Shown one piece after another: positions 1-12,985 of a stretch of 64,000 nt of DNA. Source of the DNA: Amphirosellinia nigrospora (Eukaryota; Ascomycota; Sordariomycetes; Xylariales; Xylariaceae); assembly GCA_004123355.1 (NCBI GenBank), contig SCHM01000003.1, positions 5,351,058-5,415,057 of the forward strand, written 5' to 3'. The notes below the pieces were generated by a model. The model ran no database searches. It was given only the letters and a program-made list of their open reading frames with translations, and was not told the DNA's origin. The stretch's first letter is position 1. Every line of letters begins with the position of its first letter. The position numbers were made by a program, and so were the translations under genes.

Positions 1-317
1 AGATGCGACGGAGAAAAAAAAGTATGCAATCCACTCTTGTAGGTACACTAGTGCCGGTAAAATATGGGGATTCCCAAGTCCTGTACCGTACCTTGCGTTG
101 GGCCGGGGGACCTGGGAGTTGGGAGTTGGGAGTTGACCGAGACTCTGGACGCTAGCATCTACGTCACAGCGCGCGTGGCGGAGCGACCCGCAACAGACAA
201 AGTAAACCCCTAAGTAAACCCTTATCTACCATCGCTAGCCCCTCTCCTCCAGTACAGAACACGTCCCTCTTCCTTCCTGGCGTACGGACCGCATCGTCGC
301 ATCCCCGACACGTGGTT
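1..317 (+). other. 5' flank of the acyl-CoA synthetase gene
   Basis: No gene is seen here. The stretch is the presumed promoter and leader of the following gene. It contains three head-to-tail copies of the 7-mer GGGAGTT at 114-134. No clear TATA box was identified. Confidence 0.5.
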
Positions 318-2523
318 ATGGCTCTTCCCACTCAGTATGAGGGTGTTCTCCCTCTGCACATGGTGCAGAAGCCTCCCTTCCTCGTCCAAGACCCGGACGC
401 CCCCGAGATCCAAGGCGAGACGAAACCATACCGACACTTCAAGGCGAAGGACGGCTTCATCACTCGCCCATCTCCCGAGGTAGCCACCATCTACGACCTG
501 TTTACCACGACTGCGAAGAAACACGGCAGCAAGCCGCCATCGGCACCCGCACCCTTGTCAAGACGCATGTCGAGACCAAGAAGGTGCCCAAGGTCGCTGA
601 TGGCGTCAAGACCCAAGTTGACAAGAAGTGGACTTACTTTGAGCTGTCCCCGTACAAGTTCCTGACCTATGCCGAGTATGAGACACGAGCGTTGAATGTG
701 GGCGCCGGTCTGAGGAAGCTAGGCTTGGAACCTGGCGATAGAATACACATCTTCGCCTCGACAAGCGCCAACTGGCTGTGCTTGTCGCACGGGTGCGCTT
801 CGCAGTCCATCACCATCGCTACCGCCTATGACACCCTCGGCTCAGATGCTGTCGAGTACTCTCTCACCCAGACTGAGGCGAAAGCCATGTACACCGATCC
901 CCATCTTTTCAAGACGGCGAGCGATCCCCTCAAAAACGCCAGCGACGTCAAGTATCTTATTTACAATGACTCGACTAACATGCCTATATCAGACGACGAG
1001 CTGGCTGAATTCAAGGCGTCACACCCGCGCCTTACTATCCTGTCCTATTCTGACTTAGTCGCCCTCGGAGCTGAGAATCCAGTTTCGGCCGTGCCCCGAA
1101 GCCAGCCGACCTGTGCTGCATCATGTATACGAGCGGCTCGTCCGGCACCCCAAAGGCGTCCTCATTACACACGAGGGACTAGTCGCAGGCGTCACGGGTT
1201 TATATGAAGTTATTGCCGAGACCATTACTTCTAAAGAAGTGGTTTTGGCCTACTTGCCGCTGGCGCACATATTAGAACTAGCCGTAGAGAATCTCGTCGT
1301 TTCTATTGGAGGCACGTTGGGTTATGGTTTGCCTCGCACTTTGGCGGATACCTCGATGCGTAACTGTGCCGGAGATATGCGTGAGCTGGCGCCGACGGTC
1401 ATGGTTGGTGTCCCGCAGATCTGGGAGACGATCCGAAAGGGCATCGAGGGCCGAGTGAACTCGGGTGGTGCTCTAACAAAAGGTGTTTTCTGGGGTGCAT
1501 ACAATTTGAAATCGATGTTGGTCTCGGCAGGCTTGCCAGGTGGGTATATTCTGGATGCATTGGTATTCAAACAAGTTCGGCAACTTACGGAGGTCGCGTG
1601 CGATTCCTCTTCAACGGTGGTAGCGGTATATCCGAAGGCACGTTGCAGTTCATGAGCATGGTATTGGCGCCTATGGTTACTGGATACGGCTTGACTGAAA
1701 CCTGCGCAAACGGTGTAAGTAGTTCCCGGGATTTGTTACAAAGTCAACCACTGACCCCGAACTTTATAGTCCTTGGGTAGCCCGTTGCAATGGACACCCA
1801 GCGCCATTGGCCCGGTACCGCCTTCGCTGGAACTCAAACTTGTCAGTCTTCCAGATATTGGCTATAGCACAGCTTCCAAGCCGCCCCAGGGCGAAATCCT
1901 TTTGCGTGGCGCGCCCGTCGCCAAGGAATATTTCAAGAATCCGGAGGAGACGGCGAAGGCATACACGTCGGATGGGTGGTTCCGAACTGGCGACATCGGT
2001 GAGATTGACTCGGTGGGTCACGTTAAAGTCATCGATCGCGTCAAGAACCTGGTCAAACTGCAGGGCGGCGAGTACATTGCGCTGGAAAAGCTCGAGGCCA
2101 TCTACCGCGGCAGCATCTATGTCAACAACATAATGATCCACGGCGATAGCTCGCAACCGAGACCGATAGCAGTTATCTCGCCCAATGAGAAATCTCTCGC
2201 CGACTTGGCCAAGAGCCTCAACGTCGATACAGACGACATGCACCACAATAAGAAGGTAGAGGAAGCAGTGCAAAAGGATCTGATCATTGCAGCAAAGAAG
2301 GCTGGCCTCGGCGGGCTCGAGTTGATCAGCGGCGTTGTGATTGTCGACGAAGAGTGGACACCGGCAAGCGTGAGCACCCCTTCCCCCTTCCCACCCGTAC
2401 GATGACCGACAAGACTAATAATAATATAAGGGGCTCGTCACGGCAACACAGAAGGTCAATAGGCGCGCACTGAGGGATCATTACAAGACACAGATCCAGA
2501 AATGCATGAAGGCGCAATCTTAA
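318..2523 (+). CDS. Long-chain acyl-CoA synthetase (AMP-binding family)
   Basis: Activates long-chain fatty acids to acyl-CoA with ATP, feeding lipid synthesis and beta-oxidation. The start is ATG 318 (MALPTQYEG). Visible motifs are the P-loop-like YTSGSSGTPKG near 1117-1150, GYGLTETCANG just before 1714, and the fatty-acyl signature DGWFRTGDIGEID near 1972-2013 followed by KNLVKLQGGEY. Introns are 1715-1769 and 2370-2430 (GT-AG, both phase 0); the last exon ends at TAA 2521-2523. The frame breaks four times, near 536, 1095, 1150 and 1582, each explained by one missing base in a short run (for example GGG read as GG). Adding four bases gives 2094 nt, exactly 698 codons, a normal length for Faa1/Faa4-type enzymes. 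Sequence error is therefore more likely than a dead gene. Faa1/Faa4-type is inferred from similarity; the exact paralogue is not determined. Confidence 0.85.
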
Positions 2524-3085
2524 TGGCAACGATGCTATTGTCATGTAATATATCGAGCGAGACATTTGAGGTATGACTGGATGACAGATATTGTCTGGGT
2601 CGGCCTTTGCTGTTAGAGTTGTATAATGCGGCTGGCGTAGCGTTTAGACTATACTAGACTTTATGGTATAATGAGACTCTTGGTTCTGCTTCATCTCCCG
2701 TTTTTCTTCTTTTTCTGATAGAGAGTAAAGCACCTGTAGTCGTAGCTAGGGGGGTCCGGTCGCGAAGAGCAGCGCACCGCACCAATGATTCGTGGGGCTG
2801 AAATAGGTGTAGGTACTTGGGGAGGTACATGTAGGTGTTAGTATGGTGGGGGAGTGGGGGACCCATCCTTGCTTGCCAGCTCAGATTTTGGAAATTTGGG
2901 GAGCAGAGAGAGATTCGACATCCACAACATCCACACATCCCACCAAAGAAGGCGAGGCGAGGCAGAACGAAACAACACAACACAATACAACAGAACAGAG
3001 CAAAACATACACCCACCCTTCACCTTGCACTGCATATAGCCAACAAGAATAAGCTACGCTCGCAAGAGCTGTAAACATCGGCAAC
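2524..3085. other. Intergenic region / CCT5 promoter and leader
   Basis: No gene is supported. Several overlapping short reading frames on both strands at 2830-3070 are low-complexity. The last part (about 2950-3010) is an A/C-rich stretch of repeated AACAC and AACAG words typical of a fungal transcribed leader in front of CCT5. TAGGTA-type words occur at 2810-2840. Confidence 0.5.
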
Positions 3086-5074
3086 ATGGCGATGAGTATG
3101 CAATCCAATCAATCCCTGCCCCTGCCCATGCCCCTGCCCCGCGCCCCGGGTTTTCTGAGTTGCCTGATGGATGTGAATGTGAATGTCACGCGAATGTGGG
3201 ATGGATGCTAACCATGTCTGATGCTCACAGATCTGGATCTGTCAAATGGTATGGTGCAATGTACCCTGTGACTGGACGATCGACTATCGATGCTGACTGC
3301 GAGCTACCGTAGCTGCTGTTATGAAAGACGAGCAAGGGCGGCCCTTTATTATCGTCAGAGAGTATGTTGAGCATGTTGGCCGTGAAGAGGGAGCTATCCC
3401 ATCAGACACCTTCTAACGTCGAGCACCAGTCAGGGAAAGAAGAAGCGCCAGTTTGGCAATGAAGCCGTGAAGTCACACATCCTCGCCGCCCGCACCGTCG
3501 CGAATATCGTGAAGACGTCGCTCGGCCCCCGCGGTCTCGACAAGATCCTCATCTCGCCCGACGGCGACATCACCGTCACGAACGACGGCGCCACCATCCT
3601 ACAGCAGATGGAGATCTCCAACCACGTAGCTAAGCTGCTAGTCGAGCTCTCCAAGTCACAAGATGACGAGATCGGTGATGGTACAACCGGCGTCGTCGTC
3701 CTAGCTGGCGCACTGCTTGAGCAGGCCGCCGAGCTGATAGACAAGGGAATCCACCCCATTCGGATAGCCGACGGCTATGACCAGGCCTGCGACATTGCCG
3801 TGGCCGAGCTAGATCGCATATCGGACACCATCGAGTTTGGCAGGACGAGCACAGACAACCTGGTCAAGGTCGCTCGCACCAGTTTAGGGAGCAAGATCGT
3901 CTCCAAGGCGCATGATCAGTTTGCCAACATCGCCGTCGACGCCGTTCTCTCCGTCGCTGATCTCGAGCGCAAAGACGTCGACTTCGAGCTGATCAAGGTA
4001 GATGGAAAGGTAGGCGGCGCGTTAGAAGATACGATCCTGGTCAAAGGCGTTATCGTAGACAAGGACTTCTCACACCCCCAGATGCCCTCAGAGGTCCGGG
4101 ATGCCAAGATCGCGATTCTCACATGTGCCTTCGAGCCGCCGAAACCGAAGACGAAGCATAAGCTGGACATTGCGTCGGTCGAGGAGTACAAGAAGCTGCA
4201 GAGCTACGAGCGGGAGAAATTCATCGAGATGATCCAGCAGATCAAAGACGCAGGGGCGAACCTGGCTATATGCCAGTGGGGATTTGACGACGAGGCGAAC
4301 CATCTACTTCTCCAGAATGAGCTGCCTGCAGTTCGGTGGGTCGGCGGTCCTGAGATTGAGCTTATCGCTATTGCCACAAACGGCAGGATAGTGCCTCGGT
4401 TCGAAGATTTGCGGCCAGAGAAGTTGGGTACTGCGGGGGTCGTCCGGGAGATGACCTTCGGCACCACCAGGGAAAAGATGCTTGTGATCGAGGAGTGCGC
4501 CAACACCAGGGCCGTCACCGTCTTCGTGAGGGGTAGCAACAAGATGGTGAGAGAGAGAGAGAGCTCATGATAATATCATACCCTCATTCATACACTAACC
4601 ATGTATACGTAGATCATCGATGAAGCCCGCCGGTCGCTCCATGACGCCCTATGCGTCGTCCGCAACCTTGTGCGCGATAACCGTGTCGTGTATGGCGGTG
4701 GCGCAGCCGAGATTGCGTGTTCCCTGGCCGTCGAAGATGCAGCCGTCCAGACACCGGGGCTGGAACAATACGCGATGCGAGCATTCGCTGAGGCGCTTGA
4801 CGCCATACCCATGGCGCTGGCCGAGAACAGCGGCCTCAACCCCATCGCTACCCTCGCCGAAGTCAAGTCCCAGCAAGTGCGTGCCGGCCCCGAGGATCGC
4901 GGTAAGCTCGGCGTCGACTGCATGAGCAAGGGCTCCAATAACATGAAGGAGGCCTTTGTCATCGATCCCCTCATTGGCAAGAGGCAGCAGCTCATGCTTG
5001 CCACCCAACTCTGCCGCATGGTCCTCAAGGTTAACAACGTCATCGTCAGCGGCTCGGGTGACCAGGACTACTAG
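3086..5074 (+). CDS. CCT5: T-complex protein 1 subunit epsilon (CCT5)
   Basis: Subunit of the cytosolic TRiC/CCT chaperonin that folds actin and tubulin. Four exons: 3086-3095, 3313-3361, 3430-4546 and 4613-5074, with GT-AG introns of 217, 68 and 66 nt. The spliced frame is intact: 1638 nt, 545 residues, the usual size. The N-terminus reads [15 protein letters not shown], then [12 protein letters not shown]. Group II chaperonin signatures are present: [21 protein letters not shown], the ATP/Mg motif [16 protein letters not shown], and the C-terminal [10 protein letters not shown] block. The epsilon assignment rests on [13 protein letters not shown] and [14 protein letters not shown]. The first exon is only 10 nt (three codons plus one base). 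It is one of the few genes in the window without a frame break, a useful quality control. It lies downstream of and co-oriented with the acyl-CoA synthetase gene and converges on the HECT gene. Confidence 0.95.
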
Positions 5075-5889
5075 ACAAGTTAGACTATCCCGCATTCTGT
5101 GGCTTCAAGTCGCCGTCGTTTACGTCTGGATACGCCACCCTCTGGGCAAAGCACATAGACAACGGCGAAGATTAGTCCGGGTTGTCTAAGGATGTAAACA
5201 GAAAGGGAAAAAGCCTTGCACGTAGTCGTCCGGCTTGACATGAAGCCGAAAGTTAGCTGAACATAACATCTCGGCCTGCGCAGATAGAAGAAGGACTCAA
5301 GATCAATAGGCTACACTAGGTAGATATGTAATCCATACATGGGATACAAAATGGAAAGGGTCTAAACAACAGGCTTTGTGATGATTCATACCTACTAGAG
5401 CAAAACAGACAACTCCTAGATTATTGTGTCTATCCATGCTTGGATCTTGTAGGTGCTAGCACTTCTAGTAATCGCTCTTCGTACCTGATACAGGACACAT
5501 GGGCCGAGGCAAACAACACAAGGTAAAAAATGGGCGAATGTGGAAATTTTCAATTCAACGACCTCATTTCGAGGTCTTAGAGATATACTATGTGATTTTT
5601 CCATCCGCCAGCCAATTGGACGAAAAGGCGCTCCTCCCATGCTTCATTTTATTACACGCTAAAGCACACAAAAACCCAAGAAAAAAATATAACCAGAATA
5701 CTTGGACACCGAGGACCACGAAAATCCTGTTTTGTTCTCTCGGGGTTGGGGGAAAGAAGGTAGAAAGGTAGGTCTGCCACAGCTGACTTGTGTCTTCCAT
5801 CTAATAGATGCAACTCCGCTCCCATGTCTATGATACGCAGGTTAGATTTCTATATAAAAAAATAACCCGTGATAATCTCACTTTTCCAA
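5075..5889. other. Convergent intergenic region
   Basis: This is the 3' flank shared by CCT5 (+) and the HECT ligase (-). It is rich in short AT tracts; the short open frames at 5416-5800 have no recognisable features. Nothing else is seen. Confidence 0.5.
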
Positions 5890-8800
5890 CTACGCAAAGC
5901 CGAATCCCTCGGCATTCTCGACCGCCATAGACAGTCTTTCGCGCAGTACCTCCTTATCACGGTACTCGGGAAGAAGAAGGTGACCATAACACGTATACGC
6001 CGTGGGGAGACGAGCACCCTCGCCTTCTTCTTCGCCATTTTTCTGGATGACGAACTGGATGTTTCCAGCCCCGCCAACAGGGAGACGGTCGCTGGACGTC
6101 ACAAATTCGAGGAGCTTGCGGCGCATTCGATCATCGAATTTCTTAACCACGGACCAGAAATCACGTATAGTACGATGGTTCGCATCCCAGCCCGAGTAAC
6201 GTGCCACCGCTCGAAGCTCTGCGATGTCGATTTCTTGTGTGCCTTCGACGATGGCCTGGAGGAGTGATGGGGTCAACAATGTGAGAGATTTGGTGTGCAA
6301 ACAGGTCCGAAATCCTCGGGCGAAGGCTTCATATTGCGGGGCTACTGACACGTCTGTCAGGTAGCAGATGTAGTCACTGACGAAGGCGTTACGATTTTCT
6401 CCCGTCACCGGTGGCGCATCTGTGGGGTTATCCGCAGATAGCGGCTTCGCATTAAAATGAGTGGATGGTTGAGGCCATGATTCTCTGTGTGTGATGAGTT
6501 CATTTGACGAGTGACGGGTTGACCTAACATGGTGGTGGAGAATTCATAGGTCAAAACGAAAATATCTTCTATAGCGCCATCATTTTCATTCCACTCAAGA
6601 AGGTTGGTAAGACCACTAGCAAGTTCGGGCCAGCCGTCCGCAATATGGTGCAGTTCTGTGACAGGTTCGCCCAGGAGCTTGTGATATAGAGCCTTCGGAA
6701 ATGTGACGGGTAATGTCAAGCCGTTGTAGACGGCCAGTGATACAAGTAGACCGATTAGTTCATATTTCCATTCGGGCTGTAAGGACCCCGGTTGGAACCA
6801 AGTCATCCTTGTTCTGCCGTCAATTGTGAAGGCTCCGTAATCTGGATCTAGCGCTTCGGCAATGGCTAGACGAAAGAACTCTTGTTGAACACCACCATAG
6901 TCATAACCTTCCTCTCCGCTATCCTCGCCAAGATGGATTTTCAAGGGCCTCATAAGTTCCCGCTGCTCCCGACGCCAAAGTTGATCGAAGGCGTCAGTTA
7001 AAATCTCATCACGTCGTATATTTAAAATGAGGAATTTGGATGCAGGTGTCTTCAAAAGATCTTCAAGTGCGCTTTGCTGGTGGGCTTTCGTGACTAAACT
7101 ACCCCCGTTCCGTGATCATCCTAATTCGGAGTTGCAATGATGTAGCCTCTTCATATGAGTGACTCATCATTGAGAAATTGATCGCTCGGAAATATGTCAC
7201 CAAAGAGGCCGGCTCGAGATGAACGGATAATCTAGAGATGGGCTTTTTGCCTCGTCGACGTGAAGGAGAGCAGGAAACTGGCATATCGACTGAATCTAAC
7301 CGATCACCAAAAAACTCAAAGCGAAAATGGACATCGCTAAGAGAAGAGACTGGCGTTTCCGGTCTACCAGTGGAGCGAGTTAGTACAAGTTAGGAAACAC
7401 GAGATATTGCTTACACATGGCTGCGATTAGCATGAGAGCCGCCGAAGGCCATCTCCTGGAACATCAGGCTTCCCTGTCCATTCTGATCATGACTGTCCTT
7501 GCCCAGTCAAGAAGCAGAATGGAACCCGTTCTCATGCATATTTCGTTCAGACTTGGAAAACCGTGGACTGCATAGATGGTTCGATCTGGGACAGAAACGT
7601 CTCTAAAACGTCAGGCTCCTTGACGCTATCAACTAATTCCAAGTCCAAGTCCATGAGTTCATCAAAAGAGCGTCTAGTCAGAATGGCCATCAAAAGCCGC
7701 CTTGCTAACCTTAACGCTAAATCATCGTTGAACGCGTCTTCGTACTGTAGAGACAACAGTGCTCGCTGCTTTGCACCGGATCCACTACCTGTTAGCAACA
7801 ACCCGTGAGACCGAATGCGAGACATATCGAAGAGCTCGAGAATCTGGCACCAACGGCGCCGCAGCGCAGAGCATGGAAACATATTGACATGAGGATGCCG
7901 TTTCAGCGTTGGAGAATGATCTTTCTGAAGTGGCAAACATCTTCGACGTGGAGGATCGAGAAGTTTGTAAGGGTTTCGGGGTGCAAATAAACTTGCCATG
8001 GCATCCAGAGACTGTCGAAAACAAGGTGTGGAGCCGCTCTGTTAAGCGAAGCATGCAATACCATACTGTCTGTGAGTCGACAACCCCGTCGTGAGTGGTG
8101 AAAGAGTCTAGCAGAGCTTGTGGGTCGCTCAAAACATGGAATATGCTCTGCTCAACAAATAGTTTCCATTCGTATTTCAGATCCTTTGGGTACGGAAAGT
8201 GGCTCTGTGTTTTCTCTTCCATACTTTGCGTCGACTTGCATGGCGCCGAAGGGAGTCCCCAATAGTGCCGGCTCCAGCATATGCCGTTCAGTTGTAGCAT
8301 CTTCCTGCGTCGCAAAGGAAGTTGACAGCTTCGGGTTGAGGTGAGATAACGACTGGGGGATAGCTGTCTAGTTCAGATGGGTGCTCCATTGCAGTTATTG
8401 TAAGGTCTTCACTGCGTAGCGATATCGACCCAGTATCTAACCGCTACTAGACACGTCCTCGATACCGTCTATTTGTGCAAGGCGATCATTGCTTCCATAC
8501 TCGGTAAGCCTGCCTTGTTGATCCAGTGGTGTCGGATGAAGCTTCACTACGCGGCTCAGATGCCGAACGATCAGTTGCAGGTCGAGCAGTAGGTTTGGAG
8601 ACTCTGCCGGAGCGCCGAAGAGGATATTATCCGTCGAATTGGTTACAGGTTCCACTATCACTTTGACGGCTGGGACCCAGACGAGTACAAGCGTATTGAC
8701 TTGTTCCTTGGTTGTGTTGTCGAGCGACTTCACCAGGGCCTCCGTAGGGACTGGATGAAGCTCAGTTGTTCACAACCGGTTATCCCGGGGAGGGCCGGTA

Positions 8801-9290
8801 AGCTTGGCGGCCTCCTCCCAATAGGGAACTCTCCACCCGAGCTGTCTCGCGGCATTAAACTGGCGCGGTGAGCTGTTCGCTGGCATCGTCTGATGATAGG
8901 CTCGCTTGGGATTTTGGGCTTGACTTGGCTGAACAACGCGAAGCCTCCATTTTCTGATAGAGCTTCTATGTTGTTTGGCGCTATCCATTCGAGCATCTTA
9001 AATGCGACGGTGCCGAAGACGGCAGCAGCAAACGAGCGATAGTCTTTTTTCCAACCGGCTCTCGGTGAGCTGTATCGGTACAGAGTCGCCCCCAGCGGTG
9101 CGCAACCTAGCCTGGGTTGGTGACTGCGCATCATCCTTCTGAACTTGCCGTCCTCACTATTATGCGAAGATGTTTTCGATCGGCAACGACGCCAAGCCAA
9201 GGCTGTGGCTCTTGGTGGGAGACAAACGAGCCTTAACTCTCTCTCGTGTGGAAGGGGGCTTTGGAGCAAAATGAAGCGGCGCTATGGCGT
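5890..9290 (-). CDS. HECT-domain E3 ubiquitin ligase (Hul4-like), 5' end unresolved
   Basis: Transfers ubiquitin from an E2 through a HECT cysteine to substrates. The HECT domain fills about 7055-5890. The N-lobe reads RPLKIHLGEDSGEEGYDYGG, then GVQQEFF and WFQPGS. The C-lobe holds VTGENRNAFVSDY, TIRDFW, LLEFVTSSDRLPVGG and the catalytic-cysteine segment LPTAYTCYGHLLLPEY, ending GFGFA-stop. An intron is likely between about 7430 and 7380 (donor GTAAGC). Upstream segments at 7099-7284, 7547-8315 and 8437-9269 carry protein-like sequence (for example SYEEATSLQLRI, and a frame through FGTVAFKMLEWI) and appear to be the poorly conserved N-terminal part. Frame breaks are seen near 6490, 7070 (a run of five G) and 7800-8000, with others upstream. 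Protein-like reading may continue to about 9.6 kb, so the start was not fixed. The HECT call is firm; Hul4 kinship is inference. Confidence 0.75.
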
Positions 9291-11223
9291 CGGATGTTTG
9301 CCAGATGTTGAAGATATGGCATAGCTGACTTCGGGGTTATCCTGGCTAGCAAGATAGACGGCGAGCGTTCTTGCGCTGTTGGATATATCGACGAATGGGC
9401 GACTTTCCCGCTACTCTCTTCCGTAATGAAGCATGTTACAGTCGAGCAAGAACTGTTGCCACATCCACAGCGCAGCTGAAAAACAAACTAGGCCCGAGGT
9501 CAGCGCTACAAGACGGGGAAGGAAACTGTGACAGAAGGACACACGCACCGGTCGATGAGAAGTTGGAGGTTATGACGCGAGAAGCGCGGGTTAGTATAGA
9601 CTCGCCTAGGTCTCCACATTGACAACCAACTTTGATCTCAGGCGAGCATCGAGGAGCTTAGGGAACGGCGCGTGTCCCACAGGGCACAACCCATCATCTC
9701 GAGAATGCCGCAACACGGCACCATGGGCGGGCGACTTGATTCTATCGTCATGGCATGCGTGCAACAGGTTGTACGGCTCGGTTGGCGTGCCGCGTGAGTT
9801 AGGTGGATGGCAGGTATGGAATCGGGCTGGAGCGGGCGGTGTTGGCGCATACAAGCAGCTGGGCCTTTTGCCCGATATGTGATTCGTCGTTGGGTCGTTG
9901 TTACAGTCTCTCCCTATGTAGGCTGACTGACTGACACCGTGCCCAAGGTGAGGTGAATGAAGAATGACAGTACAGACTGAATAATGGAGCAAGGCAATGG
10001 AATTCTACAGGATCGTGAAAGAATAGGAGGTTCGCGGAGGAGTTGGCAGGAGATGAGAAACGGCAAATGGGAAATGGGAAATGGGAAGCAGCGTCGTCGA
10101 TGGGGTCAAACGCAGTACGAGCCAGAAACAAGAAGCGGATTGGAGAGAAAACCCCTTGTCGGGCTTGCGATCGCCCGCTGTAGAGCCCCCTTGCGAATCG
10201 CCCGCAGCGGGCGCCATACCTATCTCGTACAATTTCTGCTGCAGCTGGAGGCGTTATACAAGGAAGTATAAGTATCTTATTTGCACCGTGTGCACCCACA
10301 CGAAACACAAACCAGCAAGGTGAGTGAACGTCAGCTATCACAACTGCTCTCCAAATTCTTAATATAAAGCCTTCATTCTCTCTAAGTACCAGCACACTTA
10401 TATATACCCACCTATTCAAAAGACTATAGGTACTTAGCTAAGCATAAGTAAGATATGTAGCATATATACCTAGTACATACCTATATACAGTAGACACTCA
10501 CTGTACGGCGCACAGTGTTGTATGCCAAACTCTCAGCCTCTGACAAACCCCAGAGTGACGTACAGCAGGACGACTCGACAACTGCCCAGTGTCAAATTTT
10601 CCTGCGGCTCGATGATGCCAACCCGTGAGATTTCACACGATTACTTACTTCCATACAAGTACCCAAAGCAGAAAGACGATACTTACACTAGTTAAAGTAC
10701 AGTAGGTAGGGCAGTCGCAGGCCAAAACCGGGCGAACCGCACCCCCACCAGCACCAAGCCCACAATTGATTATTCAATCATCTACCCGGCCATTCCATCC
10801 CACTTCTTCGCCTTCAACCCCTCCATCCAAAAATCCCTACCGACGTACCAACCTAGAAGCCTCGCAACAATTTGGTGGTACATTTATAAATGCACTCCGC
10901 CTGTCCGTCCTGTCTGTCCTGTCCTCTGCCAACTTCCTTACCATTTACCCGCATCCAAGTCCACGCTAGAGCCTTTACTAGTAGAGCGGTCATTACCTCA
11001 GTTCTATCGCACTCCTCTGTCTCTTCTTCTTCTGCTATACCTAGAGGCACCACCCCTACTTGGACTGCAGATATACGGCTACCCTTCGCGGCACTCTGAC
11101 CGCAGGCTCTTGGGATCGAAATTCCGGGGGTTTTGAGGAACCAGTCGACGTGCGACTGGAGACTGACTACCTAGTTCTTTCCGACGATATCGGTTCTGCG
11201 TGTCTTCCACAAACCAAGTAAAG
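9291..11223. other. Divergent intergenic region between the HECT gene and the Rei1 relic
   Basis: No gene is supported. The first 300 bases may still hold the 5' exon(s) of the HECT gene. At 10380-10500 the DNA is AT-rich with many TAGGTA/TACCTA words. Positions 10740-11050 are pyrimidine-rich and look like a promoter and leader for the + strand. Confidence 0.4.
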
Positions 11224-12985
11224 ATGGCCACCATAACAAGCAGTCGCCCTCAGGTGCCACCTTCCAGGCTCAGCAAGATCCCGCTCCGTCGTCTCATCAA
11301 TACACTTGCAACACATGTCAGGTAGCCTTTCGATATGCAGACACCCAGAAAGGTCACATGAAGAGTGATTGGCAGTATGTAGCCTCACCTGCATTTCCGG
11401 GTTATCCTTGTATGTGTCGCATTGCGCTAACACCGCTCTCCTCCTGCAGTCGATACAACCTAAAGCGTCGTGTTGCATCACTGCCACCGATCACGTCCGA
11501 AGTCTTCACAGAGAAGGTCTTCCAAGCCGCGCCGCTACCGCCGCCGAAGCCGATCGTGCCGGCTTTCAGCAGTTATGTGAAGTCTGCCACGGACGTATTA
11601 TAGCGAGAATTCGTACCGCAACCACATTAGCAGCCAAAAGCACAAGGCAAAGGAGACAGCTCTGTCGAGACGGGAGGCGCCGTGATGATGCCAGCTCCGT
11701 TTGAGCTCCACTATCTCTCTAGGAGATCCGATACCTGCGCCTCCCGAAGAGGTGGACTCTGAGGCTGAGGAGGAATTCAACGAAGTCGTCGAAGGACTAG
11801 AGAAGACCAGCCTGAAAGATCGTCCCTCCCTGTGAAGAGACCATCAAACCCTGCCCCTCATCCGACTCTCACCCTCAGCAAGACAAGTCGTATCAGAACA
11901 GTCTAGCGAAACTGTTTCTGGGACACTCCTACCATGGGTGTCGCGCTGAAAAACTGCCTGTTCTGCAATTATGACTCTCCCACCGTTCCTCAATGTGTGC
12001 ACATGGAACGAATACATGGCATGTTCATTCCAGAGAAGCAGTACCTAGTCGACCTTGATGGCTTAATTACCGCACTGCAACAACGCATCCAAGAGTATCA
12101 CGAGTGTCTTTACTGTGGGAAACTCAAAACACTGCCGCGGGTGCAAACACACATGCGACAAAGGACATTGTATGATTCCTTTCACAAGTGAAGAAGAACA
12201 ACTCAGTATTGGAGATTTTATGATTTTAAAACTTTTCTGATGCGAGGAGTCGAAGACGAGTCCATTGACGATGAAACTCAACGGAGGTGCAAGCTAGGGC
12301 CAAGCGGTCATCAAAGCAGTTGGAGAAAACGGTGAGAAATCACACAGAGGAAGAGGGCTGGGAAACAGACAGCTCAGCTTCATTGTGATTCAGAAGATCT
12401 CCAATCCATTCGGTGATAATTCTTACGACATATGAGCGACTGGATAAACATCCTCATATCATCTCATCCTCGACTCATCATCAAAAAGACGGCTGGCATT
12501 CTCATGCTCACAATACGAGCCATTTTCTACGATGATGCTGAGTTACTCTACCCTCTGGCCGCGCCGTTGGCATCGATCTCTGGCAAAGTACTATCGCCAG
12601 AACCTACCATACCCGACGCCTGAAAGAGCGCGCTGAGAATTGGCTATTGTTGCTGCGGAGGCCGCTGATGATGACGAGGCTAAAAACATAAATGGACAAA
12701 TCATCCATCGACAAGATCGTGGTAAATACGGAGCTATGGTCACCCGGCGAACGGCGGTCGCGCATGACAGGGTAAGTGACCAGAAGAAGAGGAGGTCCAG
12801 CGTGCCGCCGCGCAGTATCCGGCAGCAACAGTTGAGGGAGAACCGAAATACTTGCTCTTGAACAGGAGAAACAATCACCAGAGCATTATAATTACCAGAT
12901 TTTGTAATCTGTTGTGGGTAGGGAAAGTGAGAGAGGACGGGTGGCATATTTGGAGTTTCCGGAGGAAAAAGCAAGAGGCTTCTAC
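11224..12985 (+). pseudogene. Heavily disrupted copy of the pre-60S factor Rei1
   Basis: Rei1 is a cytoplasmic C2H2 zinc-finger protein needed for late 60S maturation. The order of pieces matches the family: MATITSSRP at 11224, YTCNTCQVAF with GHMKSDW, an intron 11375-11449 that restores HRYNLKRRVASLPPITSEVF, a second finger CEVCHGR with QKHKAKE near 11570-11650, an acidic linker near 11725-11835, then CLFCNYDSPTVP, HGMFIPEKQYLVDL and HECLYCGKLKT at 11950-12130. Further C-terminal pieces follow: EEGWETDSSAS (12350), AIFYDDAELL (12520), LAKYYRQNLPYPTPE (12580) and LAIVAAEAADDDEAK (12640). About fifteen frame breaks, with in-frame stops, occur in 1.7 kb, several within 100 bases of one another. 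That is far above the other genes here, so a true relic is likely, with a working gene expected elsewhere. Very poor local consensus is the alternative. Confidence 0.7.
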
